Shown: piece after piece, positions 32,084-40,651 of the stretch
How the letters are laid out: each line of letters begins with the position of its first letter
Position numbering within the stretch: the stretch's first letter is position 1
Source: Acidobacteriaceae bacterium KBS 83
GTDB lineage: Bacteria > Acidobacteriota > Terriglobia > Terriglobales > Acidobacteriaceae
NCBI GenBank assembly: GCA_000381585.1
Contig: KB906738.1
Span: 124,001-188,000 of the forward strand
DNA length: 64,000 nucleotides
Reading direction: 5' to 3'
The notes under the pieces: model-generated
Seen by the model: only the letters and a program-made list of their open reading frames with translations
Database searches by the model: none
What the model was told of the DNA's origin: nothing
Program-made: the position numbers and the translations under genes

Positions 32084-33124
32084 ATGAGGATGCCAAACGT
32101 CACGCCTCCAGTCCTGCAGCTACATCCCAGCCGGGCCTGCAATTTGCGTTGTCTGCACTGCTACTCAAGTTCCGCACCCGGGGAGTGGCAGGAACAGGAC
32201 GTATTGCTGCTTTCCCGGGCAATCGCGGATGCCGCTAACCTCGGCTATCAAGTAGTCAGCATTTCTGGAGGAGAGCCCCTTCTTTACTCCGGCCTGCCGA
32301 GTCTTTTGCAGGAGACTCGGCGGTACGGGATGCGTACCACGATTACGACCAACGGCCTGCTGCTCGACCAGCGGCGCATCGAACTTCTCACAGACAGGGT
32401 CGATCTTCTTGCAATCAGCTTAGACGGCACGCCAGATCGTCACAACTCCATGCGCAACGCTTCTCGTGCATTTGAAACAATGCACAGCCGACTCAGTTCG
32501 CTGCGCAGCAGCGGCATCCCGTTCGGATTTTTGTTCACTCTCACGCACGAGAACATCGATGATTTGGCATGGGTGGCAGAGTTCGCCGCCGCGGAACAGG
32601 CGCAGCTATTGCAGATCCATCCTCTGGAAGAAGCCGGCCGTGCGCGGTCAACACTTCAGGGACAGACGCCCACGGACGTGGACGCAGCGATCACATGGCT
32701 TCTTGTGCAGCGGCTGAGCGATGAATATAGCAGCCGTCTCAGGATCCACCTCGACTTTCTGAATCGAGATGCGTTGCGTGATTTCTGTCAGAGCGGCTGG
32801 ACCTCGGGTTCCGTCGATTGCTCGAAATCCAATAGGCTTGCGGACTTTATTTCCCCTCTGGTAGTCGAAGCCGATGGCACCGTCGTGCCACTTCAATACG
32901 GCTTTCCTCGCGCCTACGCGCTTGGCAATCTAAACGACGTGCCGATCATGGAGATGGCCCGGAGATGGTTCAGTCAAGCACGATTGGATTGGGAAGGGCT
33001 GTGGGATCGGACGTCGAATTTACTATGCCAGACCGCGGAACTTCCGTTTGTGAATTTGTATGAATCCGTATTCGCTGCCGCTAGCGAATCACACTCGACG
33101 CCATTCCCCATTTTGAACTCGTAG
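32084..33124 (+). CDS. Radical SAM protein with degenerate SPASM/Twitch-like C-terminus
   Basis: A 346-residue radical SAM enzyme. The 4Fe-4S motif is Cys19/Cys23/Cys26 (CNLRCLHCYS), followed by VVSISGGEPLLYSGL (SAM contact), TTNGLLLDQRRIELL and LAISLDGTPDRHNSMR. This order matches the MoaA/PqqE/SPASM group that modifies peptides. In the C-terminal part, CQSGW, VDC and LLC supply three cysteines near 238, 247 and 320. The segment PLVVEADGTVVPLQYGFPRAYALGNL has the SPASM layout but Leu where a Cys is usual, so at most one auxiliary cluster seems possible. It follows the 96-residue gene by 12 nt and converges with the MATE gene. Substrate is unknown. Confidence 0.88.
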   Translation: MRMPNVTPPVLQLHPSRACNLRCLHCYSSSAPGEWQEQDVLLLSRAIADAANLGYQVVSISGGEPLLYSGLPSLLQETRRYGMRTTITTNGLLLDQRRIELLTDRVDLLAISLDGTPDRHNSMRNASRAFETMHSRLSSLRSSGIPFGFLFTLTHENIDDLAWVAEFAAAEQAQLLQIHPLEEAGRARSTLQGQTPTDVDAAITWLLVQRLSDEYSSRLRIHLDFLNRDALRDFCQSGWTSGSVDCSKSNRLADFISPLVVEADGTVVPLQYGFPRAYALGNLNDVPIMEMARRWFSQARLDWEGLWDRTSNLLCQTAELPFVNLYESVFAAASESHSTPFPILNS

Positions 33125-33127
33125 CGG

Positions 33128-34516
33128 TCAGGGCCGCGAAGCGACTTCCAGTTCATGCGGCATGTGCGAAACCAGACGTCCGCCAACTCGCGCCCACTGC
33201 CAGAGGAGATAGAGCGCGATAACAATAAGCGAGATGGTCAATCCGATCCAGATGCCGAAAACGCCGCGCAGCGCATGGAAGCACAAGGCGTAGCCGAGAG
33301 GCAGTCCGAAGAACCAGTATCCGCCGAGGTTGACAAACATAGGCTGGCGGGTCTCGCCGGCGCCACGCAGCGCTCCCGTCGCGACGGTCTGAATACCGTC
33401 GAAGACCTGGAAGGCGGCGGCAAGCATGAGCAAACGTGTCCCGAGCACCACGACTGTTTCATCTTGCGTGTAAATGTGCAGCAGCGACCGCGGCAGCAGC
33501 AGAAAAACGCACGCGGCTAGCGCCATGAAGGTCGCACCGGACCCAAGAGCCAACCATCCCGCTCTGTACGCGCGAGGCATATCCTGTGCGCCAATGGCAT
33601 GCCCCACAGTGACCGCTGCTGCCGCGGACATCCCGAGCGGCACCATAAATGTGGTGCTGGCGCAGTTAAGCACGATCTGATGCGCGGCGAGCGCTTCCGC
33701 AGTCAGTCGCCCAGCCATCAACGTGGCAACGCCGAATGCGCCGACTTCCAGGACAATCTGTGCTGCTGCCGGTGCCCCCAGAGTGATAAGCGCCCGCAAT
33801 TGCTGCCAGTGGGGCCCAGGCCAATGCGCGAAGAGCGGATGGCCGCGGCGGCGCTCATGCTGCCATGCGAAGAAGACCAGCACAGCAGCCATGTAGATGC
33901 GCGCTAGGCAAGTGGAGATCGCGGAACCCTTCAATCCCAGGGCCGGAAGTCCGAGGTGTCCGTAGATCAGCGCCCAGTTCCCTGCCCAGTTAATCAGGTT
34001 CGCGGAGACCAGTGTGAAGGTGATCGGACGCACGCAGCCGACGCCCTGCAGATAACGGCGGAATGCAGCGTAGATGAGCAGCGGCAAAGTCCCGAGGTTG
34101 AGGATGCGCAGGTATACGGCAGCCGAGCCAGAGACAGCGGGATTGATGCCGAAGTGGTCAAAGAGCAGTGGCACCGCCGCGATCCCGAACATCGCGAACG
34201 GCGTGTAGCTGACGGCAAGGTATACGCCCTGGGCAAGCCACTGATGGCAAACATCGAAATCGCGCCGTCCCCACGCTTGCGAGACGACCGTGTCGAGACC
34301 AAGCAGGATGCCGATGCCGAACAGGGCGGGGGCGTAGTAGGAGGCGCTCGAGATACCGACAGCACCGATGGCCTCCGGGCCGAGCCGGCCGACCATTATG
34401 GTATCCACGATACCCATCGCCACCCAGCCCAGCTCCGAAAGGATGACAGGAATGGCCAGAGCAAGCAGAGAGCGCAGCTCCTTCCGCAGTATCGAGATGT
34501 TGCCCTGCTTCCGCAT
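33128..34516 (-). CDS. MATE-family efflux transporter (NorM-like)
   Basis: A 462-residue twelve-helix transporter. The family features LAIPVILSELGWVAMGIVDTIMVGRLGPEAIGA (first helices, about 19-51), LGLDTVVSQAWG, and in the second half AAQIVLEVGAFGVATLMAGRL and GALRGAGETRQPM are present. MATE proteins expel cationic drugs, dyes or metabolites in exchange for sodium or protons. The stop is 3 nt from the end of the convergent radical SAM gene, with no terminator space between them. The substrate cannot be predicted. Confidence 0.92.
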   Translation of the reverse strand: MRKQGNISILRKELRSLLALAIPVILSELGWVAMGIVDTIMVGRLGPEAIGAVGISSASYYAPALFGIGILLGLDTVVSQAWGRRDFDVCHQWLAQGVYLAVSYTPFAMFGIAAVPLLFDHFGINPAVSGSAAVYLRILNLGTLPLLIYAAFRRYLQGVGCVRPITFTLVSANLINWAGNWALIYGHLGLPALGLKGSAISTCLARIYMAAVLVFFAWQHERRRGHPLFAHWPGPHWQQLRALITLGAPAAAQIVLEVGAFGVATLMAGRLTAEALAAHQIVLNCASTTFMVPLGMSAAAAVTVGHAIGAQDMPRAYRAGWLALGSGATFMALAACVFLLLPRSLLHIYTQDETVVVLGTRLLMLAAAFQVFDGIQTVATGALRGAGETRQPMFVNLGGYWFFGLPLGYALCFHALRGVFGIWIGLTISLIVIALYLLWQWARVGGRLVSHMPHELEVASRP

Positions 34517-34789
34517 AGTTGAAGGGTATCGCTGCCCGACGGAAGTATGGCAACGTTCTTTTCATCAGTCGTGGCGAAAATACGTTATGCGGGTGCGATG
34601 TGTGCTTTTCATCGCGAGTGTTTGATGGCGGACAGGGCGGGATTCTTTTTGGGCCCATCTCTCAACGTTTTAGATTCAACGCAAAACGCGTTTCAGCCGC
34701 TCCTGACGAACGATCGGGAGAGAGCGATCGGTAGAAGCGAAATCGCGGTACACGATGAGCGTTTTAGACCACCGCTCACAGATAAATTT

Positions 34790-36247
34790 TTAGTCTGCGC
34801 TCGATATTTCCTCACCCGCAATCTGCCGACGGGCGAGGAATCTCGTCCGGATCCCGTAAAACCCCAGCGCAACACAATTGCTCACCAGCACCGTGCCGAC
34901 GATCTTGATGGCGTAGGCGTGCGCGTCCACTACGTTGACAAACGGATATGCCGAGATGATCAGGCTGAACAGAGTGGAAATCCCGCCTGCAATCGAAGTG
35001 AGTTTGAGCCACAATGGCAGCTGCCTGCGCAACGCCGCGCGTCCCACCAGAGGCACAGCGAACATGGCCAGATAGGCGACCTCGTAGTGCGTGATACTGG
35101 CGTTGGACAGCAGTTGATACGCCTCCTGCGCATGCACGCCGACATTAGCCAGAACCAGCAGCACGAAGACGAGCAAGGCCATGCACGCGATGGAGTTCAC
35201 CGGCGTGCGCCATCGCGGATGAAGGCGCGCGAACCAGCGTGGCACCAGCTCATCCCAACCAGCGGTCATCGGCAGGCGCGTTGCACCGGTGAAGATCATG
35301 CTGGCGGCACCCAGCAGGCGCACCTCGATAAGCAAGATCGCCGTCATCGCGATCAGGTTGCCCACGCCGGTCTGGCCAAGTGCGGCACGCATGGTTTGCG
35401 GAATCGGCGCGATGAAGTCGATCGAGCTCTGCGGCACGAAAGACACCACCGTGCTAGTGCCCAGGATGAACATCGCGCAGATAATGGGAGAAGCTATCCA
35501 CACCGATTGGCCGATGGTTCGCGCCGGCTGCCTGCTTTCCCCGGCGAGAATGGCGACATACTCCAGGCCGCATAGTCCGCCGAACATGATCTGGCCGAAG
35601 AGCGCCATGGTGCGCAGGTCCCGCGGCGGAGCGGCAAACGATAGGGGCGACCAAAGGATCGGTTGATGACGCGCCAGGCCCCACAGCGGCAACAGAATGA
35701 GCGTCGCGAAAACGGCCAGGATGGCAATGCCGCCGATGTTCTGCACCCATTTGCCCACGTCCAGCCCAAGTATTGCCGCCAGCGTCACGCCGGCAACCGT
35801 CGCCGTCACGATCGCGAGCGAAACCAGGCGATTCTCTGGCAACCACGCCGCCGATGGCCCAATGAAATACGCGATCTCGGTTGGCACAGCGTAGAGTATC
35901 GCCGCTGTCACCGCGATGGCGTAGATCAGGACGTTCCACGCGGTAAGAAAGCCTCCAAGGTCGCCGAATGCGCGATGCGCCCACACGTAGAGTCCGCCTT
36001 CGAGCGGCATCTGACGATTGAGGCCAATGACCGAGGCTGCCATGGGTAGATAAAATGCAAGCATGGCGCCGAGCCAGAAGAGCATCTGCGCACGGCCCAG
36101 CCCCGCGGCCACTCCCACCCACGAACTGCCTACCACGCACAAGACCTGCGCCAGCACAAGGTCGCCGAGACCGAGCTGGCGCCGCAAACCGTGCTGCGCC
36201 TGGGGTTGAATCTCCATTTCGGACATCGTGTAAGGATGGTCGCACAC
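34790..36247 (-). CDS. APC-superfamily amino acid/amine permease
   Basis: A 485-residue protein with about twelve membrane helices. LGDLVLAQVLCVVGSSWVG at the first helix, PLEGGLYVWAHRAFGDLGGFLTAWN (helix 3 region, residues about 75-100) and FGGLCGLEYVAILAGESRQPARTIGQSV (helix 6) fit the APC superfamily of proton-coupled amino acid transporters. The substrate is not predictable. The listed GTG start at 36247 has in-frame ATG alternatives at 36226 and 36217; none has a clear ribosome site. It lies 72 nt after the MFS gene on the same strand and may belong to its transcript. Confidence 0.87.
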   Translation of the reverse strand: MCDHPYTMSEMEIQPQAQHGLRRQLGLGDLVLAQVLCVVGSSWVGVAAGLGRAQMLFWLGAMLAFYLPMAASVIGLNRQMPLEGGLYVWAHRAFGDLGGFLTAWNVLIYAIAVTAAILYAVPTEIAYFIGPSAAWLPENRLVSLAIVTATVAGVTLAAILGLDVGKWVQNIGGIAILAVFATLILLPLWGLARHQPILWSPLSFAAPPRDLRTMALFGQIMFGGLCGLEYVAILAGESRQPARTIGQSVWIASPIICAMFILGTSTVVSFVPQSSIDFIAPIPQTMRAALGQTGVGNLIAMTAILLIEVRLLGAASMIFTGATRLPMTAGWDELVPRWFARLHPRWRTPVNSIACMALLVFVLLVLANVGVHAQEAYQLLSNASITHYEVAYLAMFAVPLVGRAALRRQLPLWLKLTSIAGGISTLFSLIISAYPFVNVVDAHAYAIKIVGTVLVSNCVALGFYGIRTRFLARRQIAGEEISSAD

Positions 36248-36319
36248 CGTGCGAAGGAAGGCTCTTGCGAGGGAAGCCTTGCTTTAGGCCGAAATCGAAT
36301 ACGACATAAAATACGTTCT

Positions 36320-37633
36320 TTAAATATTTCTTGTCGTCTTGTGTACCGTTGGAACGAGAAGCATCAGCACGGCTGCAACAAGAAGCGATCCGGACATAAA
36401 AAGAAAACCCGCGGCAGACCGGCCCGTGCGCGCCTGGAGCACTCCCACAATCCACGTGCCGACAAAACCGCCGAGAGCCCCGCTGCTGTTTACGAGCGCC
36501 AGCACCTCGTCCAGCACAGTCTTCGGGATGATCTCCGAGATAAATGCGAAAAAAGCTCCGTATGGTGCATACATAGCCCCTCCAGCAAGGATGAGCGTGG
36601 AATAGGCTATCCAGAAGCTGTGCCCCTCTACGAGAAACGATGCGAAGAGCGCCACTCCCGCGACACCCTGGCAGGGCCACACCATGGTTCGGCGGAACAT
36701 CGTTCGATCGGAAATGTGGCTGGTAAGAGACATCAGGATCGCTGCAAGCAGATATGGAACGGCTGCCAGTAAACCAGCCCTCTCGATGCCAATGGAAACG
36801 CCCTTGCGAATGATGGTCGGCAGCCACAAAACAAAGCCATAGACACCCAGGCTCCAACTGAAGTAAACGGCACAGAGCGCTAACACATCTCGCCGGCCAA
36901 ATGCTTCACGCAGGCTGCCGATGCGCGGCAGCGCAAGTTGTTCCTGCAGGAGTTGCTGTTCGAGCGCTGTGCTGCTCTCGGCAGCCATCCAAGGGGCATC
37001 GCGTGGCTGATCTCGCATCACCAGCAGCCATACGAATGCCCAGAGCACCGAGGGCAATCCTTCAATAATGAAGGTCTTTTGCCAGCCAAATGCGGCAATC
37101 AGATATCCAGTGATGACCGACATCCAGAGAACCGTAATCGGATTCCCGAGCATCAGCAAAGTGTTCGCCCGCGCGCGTTCGCGGCGCAGGAACCAGCGCG
37201 CGATCAGCACCAGCATCGCAGGAAAGATAATGCTCTCCGCGACTCCGAGGAGGAAGCGATCAACAGCAAGCAGCCAGAACTGGCGGATCACCCCAGTGAG
37301 TGCCGCCAGGGTTCCCCACAGGACGAGCGCCGCAAAGATGATGCGGGTACTGCTGTGGCGCCGCGCATAATTCATTCCCGGCACTTGAAAGGCAAAATAG
37401 CCAAGGAAGAAAAGCGCACCGAGAAGCGCTGATTGGGAATCGGTTATGTGCAGTGTTTCGGCGAGACCGGCGGCAGCCCCCAGACCGTAATTTGCGCGGT
37501 CTAGGTAGGCCAGGCTGAACGTGATGAAGACTGCAGGTAGGACATAGAACCAGCGCTTGCGGCTCTCCCGACGATCGATCGTGCCATGGATTGCGGCGCT
37601 TGCCGCATGGAGATCGTCATTGCGTCGTGCCAT
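36320..37633 (-). CDS. MFS transporter, ACS family (sugar acid-type)
   Basis: A 437-residue twelve-helix transporter. VFITFSLAYLDRANYGLGAAAGL in helix 1, ARRHSSTRIIFAALVLWG and DRFLLGVAESIIFPAMLVLIARWF in helix 4 mark the anion:cation symporter family, which includes carriers for galactonate, rhamnonate, tartrate and phthalate. The substrate is probably an organic or sugar acid, in line with altronate dehydratase and other sugar-acid genes 3 to 6 kb away. It differs in sequence from the ExuT-like carrier at 26.5 kb. The start is an ATG at 37633. Confidence 0.87.
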   Translation of the reverse strand: MARRNDDLHAASAAIHGTIDRRESRKRWFYVLPAVFITFSLAYLDRANYGLGAAAGLAETLHITDSQSALLGALFFLGYFAFQVPGMNYARRHSSTRIIFAALVLWGTLAALTGVIRQFWLLAVDRFLLGVAESIIFPAMLVLIARWFLRRERARANTLLMLGNPITVLWMSVITGYLIAAFGWQKTFIIEGLPSVLWAFVWLLVMRDQPRDAPWMAAESSTALEQQLLQEQLALPRIGSLREAFGRRDVLALCAVYFSWSLGVYGFVLWLPTIIRKGVSIGIERAGLLAAVPYLLAAILMSLTSHISDRTMFRRTMVWPCQGVAGVALFASFLVEGHSFWIAYSTLILAGGAMYAPYGAFFAFISEIIPKTVLDEVLALVNSSGALGGFVGTWIVGVLQARTGRSAAGFLFMSGSLLVAAVLMLLVPTVHKTTRNI

Positions 37634-37687
37634 CGATCCAGCCTACACGTGTGGACGCTCGATCTATCTTTTGAGCAACCTGGATGA

Positions 37688-38695
37688 TTACAGGCCCGCG
37701 TACCAGTCATAGCCGAGCTTGGTCCAATAGTCATCCGGCTTCAGGTCTGTATACACAATCAGGCCGATGCGTTTGATCTGCTTGTATCCATACTTGGTCG
37801 GCGCGTGCAGACGTAGCGGCGCGCCGTGCCGCTGGGTCAGCGGCTTTCCTGCCATCCCGGTAACGAGCAGGGTCTGCGGATGTCGGCAGACCCTCATATC
37901 GTAGCCAACGTAGTAGTCCCCGTTCGGTGTTTCCATGTAGACATAGCGTGGAAGGCTGCCGTTAGGTTTCCGCGCGGGCGGATAGGCTTCGATGAAGTCG
38001 GCCATGCGAACGCCGCTCCAATGGGTGATTTGACTCCACCCCTCGACACACTTGAATTCCGTGACAAGCTCGTTCGCCGGCAGTCTGGTAATGTCTGCCA
38101 TCGCGAGCAGCAGCCCGGGTGTGCCGGCGGATACGGTGGAATAGCTTGGCCCAGCTTCTTCGAGTCCGCGGGACCGCTTTCCGGCACGCTCTTGAATGGG
38201 ATCGCCGCGATTCACGACAGGTTCCGGCGGCACAAAGGTGAAGTGGTCCCCTTCGGTGCTCTCAGTCCCGCGCGAATATTCGTAGGTCCATGTCGTGACA
38301 TCGGGTACATACTGCGCGAAATTTTTCTCGTTTGCCGCACCTACTAGTTGCAGGCGCCAGCTTTCGGGCAGGATGGCTTCCTTGATCCCGATCAGTCCAT
38401 TGATGCGCAGATTTTCGGCTCGACTTGCGGGATACGTGGGGGCAAGAGCGCGTTCGTCGAAGACTTTCCGCGATAGTGCGGCATTAGCTTGGAATGCGCG
38501 ACGCAGCCGGACCGGCTGCATGCCATCATCTCGGCTGTAGTCCACCCACCGGTACAAACCAAAACCTGCTGCCGCCCCGATTGCAGCTACCGCGAAGCTG
38601 CGTCGAGTCAGCTTCCGTGAGGCTGCCAGAACTTCCGCATCTGTTGTATGGTGGGCGGGGTCTTCGCGCTTCACCTTGCGTTCGCTCATCGCCAA
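37688..38695 (-). CDS. Tat-exported molybdopterin-dependent oxidoreductase (sulfite oxidase/MsrP family)
   Basis: A 335-residue periplasmic enzyme. A twin-arginine signal LTRRSFAVAAIGAAAGF precedes the oxidoreductase molybdopterin-binding domain. The Mo-coordinating Cys216 lies in EFKCVEGWSQI, with YVGYDMRVCRHPQTLLVTGMAGKPLTQRHGAPLRLHAPTKYGYKQIK (around 265-310) completing the cofactor pocket. The family includes MsrP (YedY), which repairs oxidised methionines in the periplasm. Residues about 125-195 form an insert not typical of MsrP. It overlaps by 10 nt the downstream end of the cytochrome b gene, its likely electron donor. Confidence 0.88.
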   Translation of the reverse strand: MAMSERKVKREDPAHHTTDAEVLAASRKLTRRSFAVAAIGAAAGFGLYRWVDYSRDDGMQPVRLRRAFQANAALSRKVFDERALAPTYPASRAENLRINGLIGIKEAILPESWRLQLVGAANEKNFAQYVPDVTTWTYEYSRGTESTEGDHFTFVPPEPVVNRGDPIQERAGKRSRGLEEAGPSYSTVSAGTPGLLLAMADITRLPANELVTEFKCVEGWSQITHWSGVRMADFIEAYPPARKPNGSLPRYVYMETPNGDYYVGYDMRVCRHPQTLLVTGMAGKPLTQRHGAPLRLHAPTKYGYKQIKRIGLIVYTDLKPDDYWTKLGYDWYAGL

Positions 38696-39450
38696 CTCCG
38701 TCTTTCCCGTTCGAGCGAGGGCTCATTGGTCGGCTTGATTTCAAAGCCGCTGACCATGCTGCGGAAATTGTTCCAGCCGGCAAATGCGACCTGTGCCACA
38801 TGCACAAGAAAGAATAGGCAGAAACCTATGGTAAGCCAGAAGTGTTCCCACCGCGCCCATTCGTAGCCGCCAAGCATCGTTGTCAAATAATGCAATTGCG
38901 TGGGCTTGTAAATCGCGAGCCCCGTGATAAGACTGCCGGCTCCCATGGCGATGACAGCGGAATAGGCTATCCTTTGCGCGCCGTTATATTTTTTCTTCAG
39001 CGGCTGGCCTCCGCGCAGGTGGAGCGAGGCGAGCATTACCTGGAACGCCTCTCGCAGGTTCCCGCGCCGCGGCATGAGGAAGCGCCATTCGCCGGAAATG
39101 ACCGAATACACCACGTATGCGATACCGTTGAGCGCAAAGAGCCACATAAAGAAGAAGTGGTCGCCCATTCCCTGCGTTACATGCCACGGAATATGCAGCG
39201 CGTTCCAGACTGACTCCGGGAAAATCCGAACGAGCGTGAACGAACCGAACCCAATCCGATAGACAGCGTGTGGATGCAGATGCGCATTATCGGAATCGTT
39301 CCAGTAGATCCGTATGCCGCTAAGAATCATGATGAAGAGAAGCGGAAAATTGATCCAGTGCATCCAGCGAATCGCAAGCAAGTGCTTGCGTTCCAGCCGA
39401 AGTGTCACAGGTGGAGCCGCCGGCGTCTCTTCTCGGTTCCCGATGTCCAA
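38686..39450 (-). CDS. Membrane cytochrome b (b561/hydrogenase cytochrome b-like)
   Basis: A 254-residue four- to five-helix membrane protein. Potential haem-ligand histidines occur in AIRWMHWINFPLLF (helix 1), LHIPWHVTQGMGDHFFFMW, and HFWLTIGFCLFFLVHVAQV (last helix). The pattern agrees with di-haem cytochrome b subunits that pass quinol electrons to periplasmic partners. It is translated first and overlaps the molybdopterin enzyme by 10 nt, so the two likely make a membrane electron-transfer complex, functionally like MsrQ with MsrP, although the sequence is not MsrQ-like. Confidence 0.85.
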   Translation of the reverse strand: MDIGNREETPAAPPVTLRLERKHLLAIRWMHWINFPLLFIMILSGIRIYWNDSDNAHLHPHAVYRIGFGSFTLVRIFPESVWNALHIPWHVTQGMGDHFFFMWLFALNGIAYVVYSVISGEWRFLMPRRGNLREAFQVMLASLHLRGGQPLKKKYNGAQRIAYSAVIAMGAGSLITGLAIYKPTQLHYLTTMLGGYEWARWEHFWLTIGFCLFFLVHVAQVAFAGWNNFRSMVSGFEIKPTNEPSLERERRSWR

Positions 39451-39503
39451 GCCTTACCTCACTTCATAGCAATTTCGCTGAACGATACGAGTCGTCGATC
39501 CGG

Positions 39504-40634
39504 TCACTGCGTGTGCGAACCCTCTCCCGCAACTTTTACCCGAATACTGTAGAGAGAAGAACTCGCCGCAATGTAAAGCGTCTTGTGGTCGGCACCGCCG
39601 AACGCCAGATTTGCGACGGGAACGGGGAAATGAATTGTGCCAAGATGCCTGCCCCGAGGAGAAAAGATCCACACTCCGCCCGGTCCCGCACTATAGATAT
39701 TCCCCTGCTGGTCGACCTTCATGCCGTCAGGTGCGCCGTGATGCGCATACGGTCCTGCGTCGCAGAACAGCTTCGGATCGGTGAGCGATCCGTTCGGCCT
39801 GACCGTGTATCGCATCCAAAACATCTCCGGCTCTGAATTGTCGACGTATAGATACTTTTCATCCGGAGAGAAAGCGATGCCATTCGGCCGAGGCAGGGAT
39901 TTTATCAGCAGCTGCAGTTTGGCGCGGTCCGGGGGGGCGCCGGGCTTCTGATCGAGAGCCGCGGGTATGCGGTAGACACCATTCATTCGTAGCTTCTTTG
40001 CTGGATCGGTGTCGGACTGCGTTCGAAGTCCATACGGGGGATCGGTAAAGTAGAGTGAACCGTCGGATCTATAGACCAGGTCGTTGGGGCTGTTCAAGCG
40101 CTTGCCCTGATAGGTATCGGCGAGAATCGTTACTGTTGCATGTGGATCGAGTTGCTCCAGTCTCCACACATCGCGTTGTGCATGGCCAGCTACCGTGAGC
40201 CGGCCGTTGGCATCGAGTGTCATGCCGTTGGATCCGGGTTCCGGGCCGCCATATGGAGCCGATCCTTTGTAGCCACTGGGACTCAGGAACGTGCTGACAC
40301 CCGTATCAGGGCTCCAAATCCGGATGGTGTTACTGGGAATGTCCGCAAAGATCAACCTCCCAGCCGGCAGCCAAAGTGGCCCTTCCGTCCACTTGAAGCC
40401 CTGGGCGATCTCGAATGCTTCGGGCCGCCGCGCAATCAAAGAGTCGAGCGATGGATCGAGACGCTCGATCTGCGGTGTGAACGCCGGGCTCTTCGATGCA
40501 GCATGCACTTCGATAAAGACTCGCGACCGAGACCAGGCGGCGACAAGCTGCCAGCAACCTGCCACTGCGAAGCCAGACAGCAGCAGGAGGCTGAGGAGTC
40601 GTGTTTTACTAATTGAAATTTTCCCTGTCTCCAT
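39504..40634 (-). CDS. SMP-30/gluconolactonase-like lipoprotein
   Basis: A 376-residue six-bladed beta-propeller. FKWTEGPLWLPAGRLIFADI, GSNGMTLDANGRLTVAGHAQRDV, RLNSPNDLVYRSDGSLYFTDPPYG, LPRPNGIAFSPDEKYLYVDNS and HHGAPDGMKVDQQGNIYSAGPGGVWIF are the calcium-binding propeller signatures of SMP-30/LRE lactonases, which hydrolyse sugar lactones. The N-terminus LLSLLLLSGFAVAGCW has a lipobox (VAGC), so the protein is likely a lipid-anchored exported enzyme. The ATG at 40634 is chosen since it falls 17 nt after uxaA; an upstream ATG at 40676 would overlap it. Confidence 0.88.
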   Translation of the reverse strand: METGKISISKTRLLSLLLLSGFAVAGCWQLVAAWSRSRVFIEVHAASKSPAFTPQIERLDPSLDSLIARRPEAFEIAQGFKWTEGPLWLPAGRLIFADIPSNTIRIWSPDTGVSTFLSPSGYKGSAPYGGPEPGSNGMTLDANGRLTVAGHAQRDVWRLEQLDPHATVTILADTYQGKRLNSPNDLVYRSDGSLYFTDPPYGLRTQSDTDPAKKLRMNGVYRIPAALDQKPGAPPDRAKLQLLIKSLPRPNGIAFSPDEKYLYVDNSEPEMFWMRYTVRPNGSLTDPKLFCDAGPYAHHGAPDGMKVDQQGNIYSAGPGGVWIFSPRGRHLGTIHFPVPVANLAFGGADHKTLYIAASSSLYSIRVKVAGEGSHTQ

Positions 40635-40651
40635 TTGCCACCGTGGTTGTT

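Noticed and set aside
34684-34693. Palindrome AAACGCGTTT as a LacI-type operator of the MATE gene
   Set aside because: It is more than 160 nt from the start, with no promoter elements next to it and no second site.
34547-35575. 342-codon plus-strand frame over the permease gene
   Set aside because: Most of it is antisense to a well-supported membrane permease and its sequence is rich in His/Arg/Asp without motif.
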